Source of the DNA: JABACD01 sp047639675
GTDB taxonomy: Bacteria > Planctomycetota > UBA1135 > GCA-002686595
DNA length: 28,243 nucleotides
Assembly (NCBI GenBank): GCA_047639675.1
Contig: JBLIOI010000059.1
Span: 1-28,243, forward strand
Direction: 5' to 3'
The notes below the pieces were generated by a model. It was not told the origin of the DNA and did not search any database. It worked only from the letters and a program-made list of their open reading frames with translations. Made by a program: the position numbers and the translations under genes. Shown here one piece after another: positions 8,992 through 15,937 of the stretch (position 1 is the first letter of the stretch; every line of letters begins with the position of its first letter).

Positions 8992-9082
8992 CCACGTACC
9001 GGCCCAGGCCTTCGAAGAGTTGAAGCCTGATCCCGAACATGTGTGCTGCGGATCCCTCGCGTGGAGTTCAACTACACGAACG
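8992..9082 (-). pseudogene. Decayed C-terminal end of a secreted protein
   Basis: The minus strand reads ELHARDPQHTCSGSGFNSSK followed by AWAGTWNFAT. This parallels the closing motif of the shared domain in the RCC1 gene (WYRDQSNACSGSGFNFTNAW then TVTW) and the FG-GAP pseudogene. The upstream part of the domain (CPC, DGLLC) is not recognisable, so only the last ~30 codons survive. It starts 8 bases after the helicase stop codon. The following stretch to 9220 shows nothing else. Confidence 0.6.
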
Positions 9083-9222
9083 CCAGCAAAGTCACCCTTC
9101 TTCAGGCAGCCTTTGATCGATGAGCCGTTCGATTTGAGGCCGTGGGTAAGCGCAGAAAGGAACGCACGGAATCCCCGCGCACACATCCCCCACTGGGGTC
9201 GTTTCCTTCTTCCGATGTTCGT

Positions 9223-9293
9223 TAATCCGCGGATTTCGTGATCTGCATCGATCCGTGATCCGCCAACTGCTCGGATCGCACAAGCGCAAAGCT
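9223..9293 (-). pseudogene. Transposase C-terminal tail relic (copy 3)
   Basis: The minus strand reads FALVRSEQLADHGSMQITKS then AD and a stop, aligning with CFVLVRSWHEGYHGRPEIQK of the remnant at 6350. The plus strand shares GATCTGCATCGATCCGTGAT and the later GGATCGCACAAG with the 6350 copy. Confidence 0.55.
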
Positions 9294-9342
9294 AGTCAAT
9301 ATTCGAGCGCAAGGCTTGGGGCGAACACCGCCGGGTTTGGAG

Positions 9343-11022
9343 TTACTTCACCAGCGCTGGAGACTTCTTAGGCTTGCTCTCTGGCGCGTCAGCGCGCCAA
9401 ACACAACCGTCCATGCACAGGTGTGTCGCTTCGATGTTATCCGGCTCGACGCCGACTCCGCTGTAACCCAGCGCGTTGAGCTGTTCGAGGTCCTGATCGT
9501 GGAGGGATGAGGCGGAGGCGGCAGTCCGTCGTCCCAATCCAACCCGCAATGCACGCGCGTTCGCGCGCACCTGGCTCAGCTCGTGCCCTAGCTCTCGCCC
9601 CTCCTCACTATCCCACAGGATGGCCTCGCCTACTCCCCGCTCCAGAGGATTTATGTTTAGGTTGTAGCGCCTGGCGCTCGCTTCTGGAGTGCCAACTTGC
9701 TCGATGATGAAGTGCTCGTCTCCCTGGTATAAGGAAACCATCCACCTCGGCGAAGCGCGGTTGTTTATAAGCAGCTCGGACACCACGATTCTCTCTGGGT
9801 CCTCGTTCTGGCCCTGCAGTAGCTGACTTAGGTCTCGGCCCGGGAGCCGGTTCTCGGCGGGCGCGCCCACAAGCGCGAGCAGAGTCGGGACAATGTCGAT
9901 GATTGAGACCGTGCTGCGCAGGCGCACTCCGGCAGGCAGAACATCCGGAAAGCGCATAATCAAGGGCACGTGGACGCACTCACGGTAAAGAGTGTTGTGA
10001 TGTCCCCTGCGGCCGTGGTCAAGGAGCTCCTCGCCATGGTCCGAGGTGAGAGCCACGACGGTGTTTCCTTCCACGCCCAGTTGTTTCAGATGCTCGAGTA
10101 CGCGGGCGACTTGAGAATCGACCCAGGCTATCTCGCCGTCGTAGAGCGCGACAATGTGCTCGAATTCGCGCGGATCCATTTTGCGCCGCAAGGTCGCATC
10201 GGGTCCGAGGATCGTCCCCACTCGGATGTCACCTTGGTAGTCGGGATCGAAGACCGTGTCGAAGGGTGCCGGTGGCCGATATGGGTCATGGATGTCAAAT
10301 AGATGCACAAATAAGAAGAAGGGCCGATCGGGCTCGCGTTCTCGCTGCTCATCCAGCCAAGCCAAGGCTCGAGTGACGCACTCCTCCGCCTCTGGCGCGC
10401 CAAAGTCCGGTTTTTTGTATTCGGCCTTGACCCGGCTGAGTTCCTCCTGATCGTCGACTTGGTTGGCTTCTATCCAGCGTCGACGCAGGTCACGAGCGCG
10501 CTCGGTGTTGCTGCTCGCGTGCTCCCAGGTATCGAATCCTCCCCCAAAGCCGAAGTTCGATTCCAGGAAGAGGCAGGTGAAGAAGCCAGCCGTCGCGTAG
10601 CCCATCTGACTTAGATCCTCCGAGACGAACTCACCGCGATGGGAGCTGGAGATCGCTTTCGGATTGGCGGTGCACACGCCGTGGGCGCTGACCGGCAGCC
10701 CAGTCAACATGCTAATGTGAGCCGGTAAGGTCCAAGAGCTAGTCGAAATGGCATGTTCAAACAACACACCCTGCTCGGCCAATTGGTCGATCGCCGGCGA
10801 GGTCTGATGCGAATTGCCATAGCAGGACAGTCGGTCGGCGCGCAGCGTGTCCAGGCTGATCAACACCACATTGGGTCGTGATGGCGCGGGCTGCTCCCCA
10901 CAGGAAGCGAGCCACGGGCAGAGGGCCAAGAGCGGCACGATAAGGTAACTCCAACGCCCGCCCCGGTCAGCCCGAGGGGATCGATCGGAGCTTGCGTCAT
11001 CAGTTGTTCCTTTGCGGTGCAT
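9343..11022 (-). CDS. Sulfatase-like lipoprotein hydrolase (alkaline phosphatase superfamily)
   Basis: The product is 559 aa, with GAGGA about 8 bases before the ATG. Residues 25-41 are a lipoprotein signal ending in lipobox LASC, with Cys41 the lipid site, so it is likely membrane-anchored on the outside. The metal-binding start NVVLISLDTLRADR has Asp58. The core continues with SPAIDQLAEQGVLFEHA, a later metal site TSDHGEELLDHG, and HHNTLYRECVHVPLIMRFP. At the nucleophile position, where true sulfatases have C/S-x-P-x-R, this protein has T98-L-P-A-H102, so it may not carry formylglycine and may hydrolyse a phosphoester or phosphonate instead of a sulfate ester. The substrate is unknown; no sulfatase-maturase or carbohydrate gene adjoins it. 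It is a single gene on the minus strand with no obvious operon partner. Confidence 0.9.
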   Translation of the reverse strand: MHRKGTTDDASSDRSPRADRGGRWSYLIVPLLALCPWLASCGEQPAPSRPNVVLISLDTLRADRLSCYGNSHQTSPAIDQLAEQGVLFEHAISTSSWTLPAHISMLTGLPVSAHGVCTANPKAISSSHRGEFVSEDLSQMGYATAGFFTCLFLESNFGFGGGFDTWEHASSNTERARDLRRRWIEANQVDDQEELSRVKAEYKKPDFGAPEAEECVTRALAWLDEQREREPDRPFFLFVHLFDIHDPYRPPAPFDTVFDPDYQGDIRVGTILGPDATLRRKMDPREFEHIVALYDGEIAWVDSQVARVLEHLKQLGVEGNTVVALTSDHGEELLDHGRRGHHNTLYRECVHVPLIMRFPDVLPAGVRLRSTVSIIDIVPTLLALVGAPAENRLPGRDLSQLLQGQNEDPERIVVSELLINNRASPRWMVSLYQGDEHFIIEQVGTPEASARRYNLNINPLERGVGEAILWDSEEGRELGHELSQVRANARALRVGLGRRTAASASSLHDQDLEQLNALGYSGVGVEPDNIEATHLCMDGCVWRADAPESKPKKSPALVK

Positions 11023-11657
11023 TCTAAATCCTCTTCGACTCCGTTGTCCCTAGCTAAAACGCGGCGCACCCTCTCCTGGTTGGCACGGAAGCGGAATATA
11101 GCAGGGAGCCCAGCGGATGCAAGGAGCCTCTGCTCTGTGGCGGGTACGGAATGGAGAGCTATTTTTCTCTGCATGAGGGAGCGCTAAGCGTCACTGGTTG
11201 ACATTGGCGTTCAATCGTGTCGGGAGGGTGGCCTGGCAAGTTGAACCGCTTCTGCCCGAGACCAACCTGCAGCGCCGGAGTCGCGTCGTTCAAGCGGTGA
11301 TAGGGTTACGCTCGATCCGGAACAAGCGCTGACGGACGCACCGTGCAGGGGCCCAATCAAACGTGCTCCAACCGCGCGAAATCGCAGGTGAACGGCCACG
11401 ACCCAGCCTTTGGCCACGATGGGGAGAATCAACCTGTTTTGAGAAAGTCACGACCGGACGTGAGCGCCAACACATAGGAGTTGTGAGACCTACTTAGCCG
11501 CGGGCCTTCGTCCGTACTCGAACTGGGCCATCCTCTTGGTCTTTTCGTCCCTCGCGTTCGCGAAGCAGCGTATAGCAGTGGTCGCGAAGTGTCCAATGTA
11601 CCATTGAGTGCATTCCGATGAACCCAACCAGCAAGAAAAATCGGCTCGGATCTCCGC
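11023..11657. other. Long spacer; possible membrane-protein end at 11494-11657 (-)
   Basis: Most of these 635 bases show no supported gene. On the minus strand about 11494-11657 reads FFLLVGFIGMHSMVHWTLRD, then HCYTLLREREGRKDQEDGPV and a stop. This resembles a hydrophobic segment with a charged cytoplasmic tail, perhaps the broken end of a membrane protein. It has no clear start and no recognised family, so it is only noted. Confidence 0.3.
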
Positions 11658-11807
11658 ATGGGAGATGGGTCGACGCCGCTTTTTGTTGCGGGAATCAAGG
11701 CCCTTACCAAGCGCAAAGCGCCCCCCGGTTACTACATGCTCTTCGTACTCGACCAGTCCGATTCGATGGCGCCGTCAGAAGCTAAAACAGTTCGAATCAT
11801 CGAGTAG
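11658..11807 (+). pseudogene. C-terminal remnant of a galactose-oxidase-like (DUF1929) protein
   Basis: The plus strand reads ATG 11658 through TAG 11805-11807, with KAPPGYYMLFVLDQSDSMAP then SEAKTVRIIE. The pattern APPGYYMLFVLD..G.PS.AK.VR is the usual ending of the DUF1929 domain that closes galactose- and glyoxal-oxidase-like kelch proteins (family knowledge). Only about the last 49 codons remain; the rest of the protein is absent upstream. It lies just before the RCC1 gene and in a different frame from it. Confidence 0.55.
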
Positions 11808-11874
11808 AAACTCCTCAGAACGGTGCTTCCGTTGTACGCTGTTTCTTCGCCTCTTCTTAGCTCACTCACCTCGC

Positions 11875-13252
11875 ATGATTATGAGACTACTCCATCTAGC
11901 TACTGGCCCCCTCCTCGCTCTTCCCATCTGTCTGCTTCCAACTCTATCGAGCGCGCAAGGGCAGATCGAGTCATGGGGATTTAGCGATGTCGGCCTAATC
12001 TCGGAAGCTCCGGGCGGAGCGGATTTCGTTACTATGGCGAATTCATACTATCACGCCCTTGCCTTGGCGGCTGACGGTGCCATCACAGCCTGGGGAGCGG
12101 ACTGGTACGGCCAAGTCTCGCAAGCACCAGCTGGGAGCGGTTTCACCGCCATTGCAGTGGGCGGGGATCACTGCCTCGCCTTGCTCGGTGACGGTTCGAT
12201 TTTCTCTTGGGGTTATGATGACACCAATCAAGTCACAGGCACGCCAAGCGGAACAGGTTTTATCGCGATAGCTGATGGAGAGTTGCACTCCCTCGCGTTG
12301 CGTGCGGACGGTTCCATCGCGGCTTGGGGTAGTGACGCCTACGGCCAAGTGTCACCCACGCCAACAGGCACGGGATTCATAGCGCTGGCCGCGTCGGGGT
12401 TGCACTCCCTTGCACTACACGCTGATGGTTCTATCGAGGCTTGGGGCTGGGATGGAAATGGGGAAGTTTCGGGCACGCCGAGCGGAACTGGTTTCACCGC
12501 AGTTGCCACGGGCTATGCTCATTCGCTTGCATTGCGTGTTGACGGCTCCATCGTAGCTTGGGGCAGTAACAGTCACAGTCAATCGGCGAACGCGCCGCCA
12601 GGTACGGGCTTCATTGCAGTGGCCGGAGGTGGAAACCACTCTCTTGCCTTACGTTCCGATGGTTCGATCGAGAGCTGGGGATGGAATACAGCAGGCCAAG
12701 TTGGAAACGCCCCTGCAGGATTCGGAATCACACAATTGTCTGCCGGCGGGATTGTCTCTCTCGTCCTTCGAGATCCCGGACAGGGTTCAGCCTACTGCTT
12801 TGGATATGGGACGGGCAGCGAATGTCCCTGCTTCCAGAGCGGCCAGCCTGGTCAGGGCTGCGAGAACTCAACGACAACGGGGGGGGGCTGTGCTCTCCGC
12901 GGCAGGTTCTGCATCGCTTAGCAACGATAGCTTTAGCCTCTATGTCACTGGAGTCCCTGGCAGCAAGCCAGGCTTGTTGTTGAGCGGAGACAATGTGCTG
13001 AATGGTGGGCTCGGAAACCCTGTCGGAGACGGCCTACTTTGCATCAGCGGGAACACAGCACGTTCCCAAGTGCAAGTCACTTCGTTGGGCGACGTGAATT
13101 TCACCCATTTCCAAGGGAGCCCTTTTGGTTTGTCGAGTCAAGGGGTCGGTGCTCCGACCAACTACCAGTTCTGGTATCGCGACCAAAGCAACGCCTGCTC
13201 CGGCAGCGGATTTAACTTCACGAATGCTTGGACGGTTACCTGGCGGCCATAG
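11875..13252 (+). CDS. Secreted RCC1-type beta-propeller with shared C-terminal domain (frame broken at a G9 run)
   Basis: I chose ATG 11875 (MIMRLLHLATG); ATG 11881 is equally possible, and no ribosome-binding site is evident. A signal peptide ends at TLSSAQ. Seven repeats of exactly 39 codons follow at 11959-12777, each like GSIEAWGWDGNGEVSGTPSG then a HSLAL strand; this is the RCC1 propeller pattern with short blades. Next comes the shared domain: SAYCFGYGTGSECPCFQSG, GQGCENS, DGLLCISGNTARSQVQ, YQFWYRDQSNACSGSGFN and TVTWRP. At 12879-12887 nine G put the first part in one frame (ending 12921) and the rest in another; one G fewer restores a 458-aa protein. This is a sequencing error, a fresh mutation or a slippage switch. 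It may be a surface or extracellular binding protein; the ligand is unknown. Confidence 0.85.
11959..12777 (+). repeat. Seven tandem 117-bp repeats encoding RCC1 blades
   Basis: The codons for G-x-I-x-x-W-G recur at 11959, 12076, 12193, 12310, 12427, 12544 and 12661, exactly 117 bases apart every time. The array starts directly after the signal peptide and ends before the C-terminal domain. Constant unit length with diverged DNA suggests selection on blade length, or past duplication followed by drift. Confidence 0.9.
12879..12887 (+). other. Nine-G homopolymer at the frameshift point
   Basis: A run of nine G follows AACAAC-like codons for STTT. The protein before it is in one frame and the conserved continuation AVLSAAGSASLSND is in the next. 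Removing one G joins them as STTTGGAVLSAAG, matching the other domain copies (NSTGTGALLTAAA). Confidence 0.85.
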
Positions 13253-13529
13253 CGGTTGGGGTTCGCGCTGTCCAGCAATAGGACCAGGGACTGAGAGCAT
13301 CAATCTTCCGAGGTCTCGTGCTTTCTGAGCAGGTAAGTGAGCCGCCCATTCAATGGGCAGCCGCCTCTTTCGCCCTCTGGGCGCAAGTCCCCCATTCAAT
13401 GCCCGCTAGTGCATCCCTCTGTTGGGCCGCTCGGCGGTAGCACTTGCGCCATCCGCTGAGCCTTCGCGTGACATGAACTTCGCCGTCTCCGCTCTCTGTG
13501 TTCGGGACGATGCGTTGGTTCCCAAACTT
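13253..13529. other. Spacer without a gene
   Basis: No gene was supported. A near-palindromic GCCCATTCAATGGGC lies near 13346-13360, and a related CCCATTCAATGCCC near 13391-13404. They could fold weakly downstream of the RCC1 gene, but neither has a following T run. Confidence 0.35.
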
Positions 13530-13595
13530 TGATGAGGTTGGTCGGCGTCAATTCATAGAACCGAACTTTCCACGCCACACTCGAGTTGGAGGCTC
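13530..13595 (-). pseudogene. Relic resembling the C-terminal part of the OsmC-YcaO protein
   Basis: The minus strand reads SSVAWKVRFYELTPTNLIKV, aligning with SSVSGEVRFFGLTPTNMKLE in the OsmC-YcaO protein (coding bases about 16035-16100). The DNA also aligns over TCGGCGTCAAT, GAACCGAAC and ACACTCGAG. No other part of a YcaO gene is visible next to it. It may be a leftover of a second copy; about 20 residues is short, so convergence cannot be excluded. Confidence 0.45.
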
Positions 13596-13621
13596 GCGCG
13601 CCGGCTCTTGCCGAGGGGCGC

Positions 13622-14104
13622 TTACCTCTCCAGTCCCTGCAGGACCTCGCGGATTCTTTGGCTATCCGATTTGTCGAGGCAAGCGATCGAAGCCGGAGTC
13701 TGCCCACGTGTTTCGATGGAAATCTGATCCCAGAGGATCCCGTTGTGATGGGCAAATCCAGCCACCTTCTCCCACAAGATTTCTTCGTCGTTCGAAGTCA
13801 GCCCGAAGAACCGATAGGTCGTGATCACAATCTTCTCCGGCGTGAACCGGGCTACTTGGGGAAATAGGGTGAAGCTGATCAAGAGGCTTCCGATGCGACT
13901 GCCTTGCACCTCAAAAGATTGCATGGCGCGCTCCGCTTTGGCCTGCAATCGATTGCCACACCAGCGGCACTTGAGCGCGCCTACGGGGCTTCGTGCCATG
14001 CACTCGTCACAAAGGGGGCCCTCGATGCGGCAGGTGCAGTGGGCACAAACCCTAGCTTCGATGGCGATTAGGCTAGCGCACTCAGGGCAGGTTTTGGTTT
14101 CCAT
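13622..14104 (-). CDS. Double zinc-ribbon protein with bacterial PH-like domain
   Basis: The product is 160 aa. The first 50 residues hold two four-cysteine zinc ribbons: C6-x2-C9 with C20-x2-C23, and C32-x2-C35 with C46-x2-C49. Residues about 57-157 look like a bacterial PH domain: FTPEKIVITTYRFFGLTSND, EEILWEKVAGFAHHNGI, ISIETRGQTPASIACLD, then SDSQRIREVLQGL. Such PH domains are small beta barrels ending in a helix, often in membrane-stress or envelope proteins (family knowledge). No TM segment or signal peptide is visible, so it is probably cytoplasmic. It is a lone gene with a weak ribosome-binding site. The fold assignment is by pattern only; function is unknown. Confidence 0.8.
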   Translation of the reverse strand: METKTCPECASLIAIEARVCAHCTCRIEGPLCDECMARSPVGALKCRWCGNRLQAKAERAMQSFEVQGSRIGSLLISFTLFPQVARFTPEKIVITTYRFFGLTSNDEEILWEKVAGFAHHNGILWDQISIETRGQTPASIACLDKSDSQRIREVLQGLER

Positions 14105-14618
14105 GGTGTGGGACTCAAGAGGCCAAAGGATTCATTCCGCCCGGAACCTGGCGGAGCAAGAAACGACGCACCCCGCGTTACGCTCTAAACATCACTCCAT
14201 CGAGATTAGAAAAGCCAACGCAAACATGCCACGGATTCAGCGTCGTTTACGGCCTGCTGTCAGCCTCGGGCGGCGGTGGCCACTCAAGCCAATACTTGGG
14301 GGAACTCCTGGTCCGTTTTTACGGAAGGGTTCCTTTCCCTCGATCCTAGGTACGCCCATCTCCCGGCATCCTCATCGCGCGTGCCCAACAGCTCCACCCA
14401 CACTTCGAAGCACTGGGCGCACAGATCGCTCCGAGCCCCCCCGGATCTGCTCACTTGGAGCTACAGCCTGACCTCGGCAACTTCTCGCAGCGAATGCATG
14501 GCGAGGAGATACGCTTTCGGCAGAACAGTTCGGCTTGCACCTACCACCCCCGTTGCTAGAGTTATTTAGATTCGTGCCCTGAAGGGGCGTACAGGGTTCT
14601 CACGGGAATAACAGCATC
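14105..14618. other. Spacer with a possible decayed minus-strand gene
   Basis: No intact gene. On the minus strand about 14256-14470 reads DLCAQCFEVWVELLGTRDED, then RNPSVKTDQEFP, and after a one-base shift PKYWLEWPPPPEADSRP and a stop. The CxxC start, acidic middle and smooth C-terminal continuation look like a frameshifted small protein, but I do not recognise the family. The ribosome-binding site of the next gene is probably GGGAA at 14604-14608. Confidence 0.3.
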
Positions 14619-15815
14619 ATGAACAGACGGCACTTTTGTCAATCCGCGTTGGCGGCAGGCGTCGTTGCGGCCACAGCGTCCAGCGAGGGATCGGGCTCGC
14701 GGCTCAAGCCTGAGCGTGAGGGCGGCACGACGAGCCTCTTCACCCCGCTCACGCTCCGCGGAGTGACCCTCCGCAATAGGATTGCGATGTCGCCGATGTG
14801 TCAGTACGCGAGCGTGGACGGCTTCGCAACCGACTGGCATCTTGCGCACCACGCGGCCCGCGCCGTCGGTGGCGTGGGGCTCTTGATCGCGGAGGCCACG
14901 GGCGTGGTGCCGGAGGGGCGCATCACGCCGAGCTGCCTTGGCATCTGGAAGGACGAACACATTCCCGCGCTGCGCCGAATGACGGAATTCGTGACTGCTC
15001 ATGGCGCGGTGCCCGGCATCCAGCTGGCCCACGCCGGGGTCAAGGCGTCGCGCTACCGCCCGCTCCACCCGAAGCGGAACGAGTACATTCCGCAGGGCGA
15101 TGGCGGCTGGACGCCCGTCGGCCCGACGGCGAAGCGCTATCGCCCGGACGGCGCGGCCCCCCACATGCTGACGGTGTCCGAGATTCGCGAACTCACCGGC
15201 GCCTTCGTGGCGGCGGCAGAGCGCTCGATCGCCGCGGGATTCCGCGTGGTCGAGCTCCACTTTGCGCACGGGTACCTCGGCCACAGCTTCCTCTCGCCGC
15301 TCATGAACGATCGCACGGACGATTACGGCGGCTCCTTCGACAGCCGTGTGAAGTTCATGATGGAGACGGTCCGCGCGGTTCGCGGTATCTTGCCCGAGGA
15401 CGTCCCGCTCTTCGTGCGGCTGTCGTGCACCGACTGGGTCGAGGGCGGCTGGACCCTCGACGACTCCGTGGAGGTGTCTCGTCGGCTAAAGGCTGAAGGC
15501 GTGGACCTCATCGATTGCTCCACCGGCGGGGCAACACAGAACGCCAAGATTCCCGGCGGCCCCAATTACCAGGTGCCGTACGCGGAGCGGATCCGCAAGG
15601 ACGCCGGTATTGCGACGGGTGCCGTGGGGCGCATCACCGAACCCGCCCAGGCCGAAGCAATCATCGCCGAGGGCCGCGCTGACCTTGTCCTGATGGGCCG
15701 CCAGCTCTTGCGCGAACCGCACTGGCCGCACCGTGCCTGGGTCGAGCTAGAGTCGGATACGCCGCCGCCCATCGCGCGGGAGTACGCCTGGGCACTTGCG
15801 GAGACGCGTCGATAG
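14619..15815 (+). CDS. Old Yellow Enzyme family NADH:flavin oxidoreductase with Tat-like leader
   Basis: The product is 398 aa. Residues 1-24 form a leader with twin arginines (MNRRHFCQSALAAGVVAATA), suggesting Tat export of a folded flavoprotein. The rest is a TIM barrel of the YqjM/NamA branch: FTPLTLRGVTLRNRIAMSPM, then CQYASVDG with the redox-tuning Cys61, GIQLAHAG, the substrate-binding pair H214/H217 in ELHFAHGYLGH, SPLMNDRTDDYGGS, and the FMN phosphate region VGRITEPAQAEAII with LVLMGRQLLREPHW. It should reduce activated C=C bonds of unsaturated carbonyls using NAD(P)H and FMN (family knowledge). Most relatives are cytoplasmic, so the leader is unusual. The gene is clearly richer in G and C than its neighbours, which may mean transfer or high expression. 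It is convergent with the YcaO gene. Confidence 0.93.
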   Translation: MNRRHFCQSALAAGVVAATASSEGSGSRLKPEREGGTTSLFTPLTLRGVTLRNRIAMSPMCQYASVDGFATDWHLAHHAARAVGGVGLLIAEATGVVPEGRITPSCLGIWKDEHIPALRRMTEFVTAHGAVPGIQLAHAGVKASRYRPLHPKRNEYIPQGDGGWTPVGPTAKRYRPDGAAPHMLTVSEIRELTGAFVAAAERSIAAGFRVVELHFAHGYLGHSFLSPLMNDRTDDYGGSFDSRVKFMMETVRAVRGILPEDVPLFVRLSCTDWVEGGWTLDDSVEVSRRLKAEGVDLIDCSTGGATQNAKIPGGPNYQVPYAERIRKDAGIATGAVGRITEPAQAEAIIAEGRADLVLMGRQLLREPHWPHRAWVELESDTPPPIAREYAWALAETRR

Positions 15816-15937
15816 TCGAGGGGCTAGCGCGGTCGGAGTTGAAGTGATGCTTCGCTGCCCTAGAGAAGGCGAGGGGTCAGCGAAATTCGTGGGGCACGCT
15901 TCGACCCTGGAGCTTGGCAGTGCTGTGCGACTCCGAA

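Noticed and set aside
13340..13405. Repeated CCCATTCAATG segments as a possible CRISPR or small RNA
   Set aside because: Only two short imperfect copies, no regular spacing and no array.
14562..15284. Long minus-strand frame of 240 aa opposite the Old Yellow Enzyme
   Set aside because: It is the antisense of a clearly conserved gene in GC-rich DNA, with arginine- and histidine-rich sequence and no recognisable motif.
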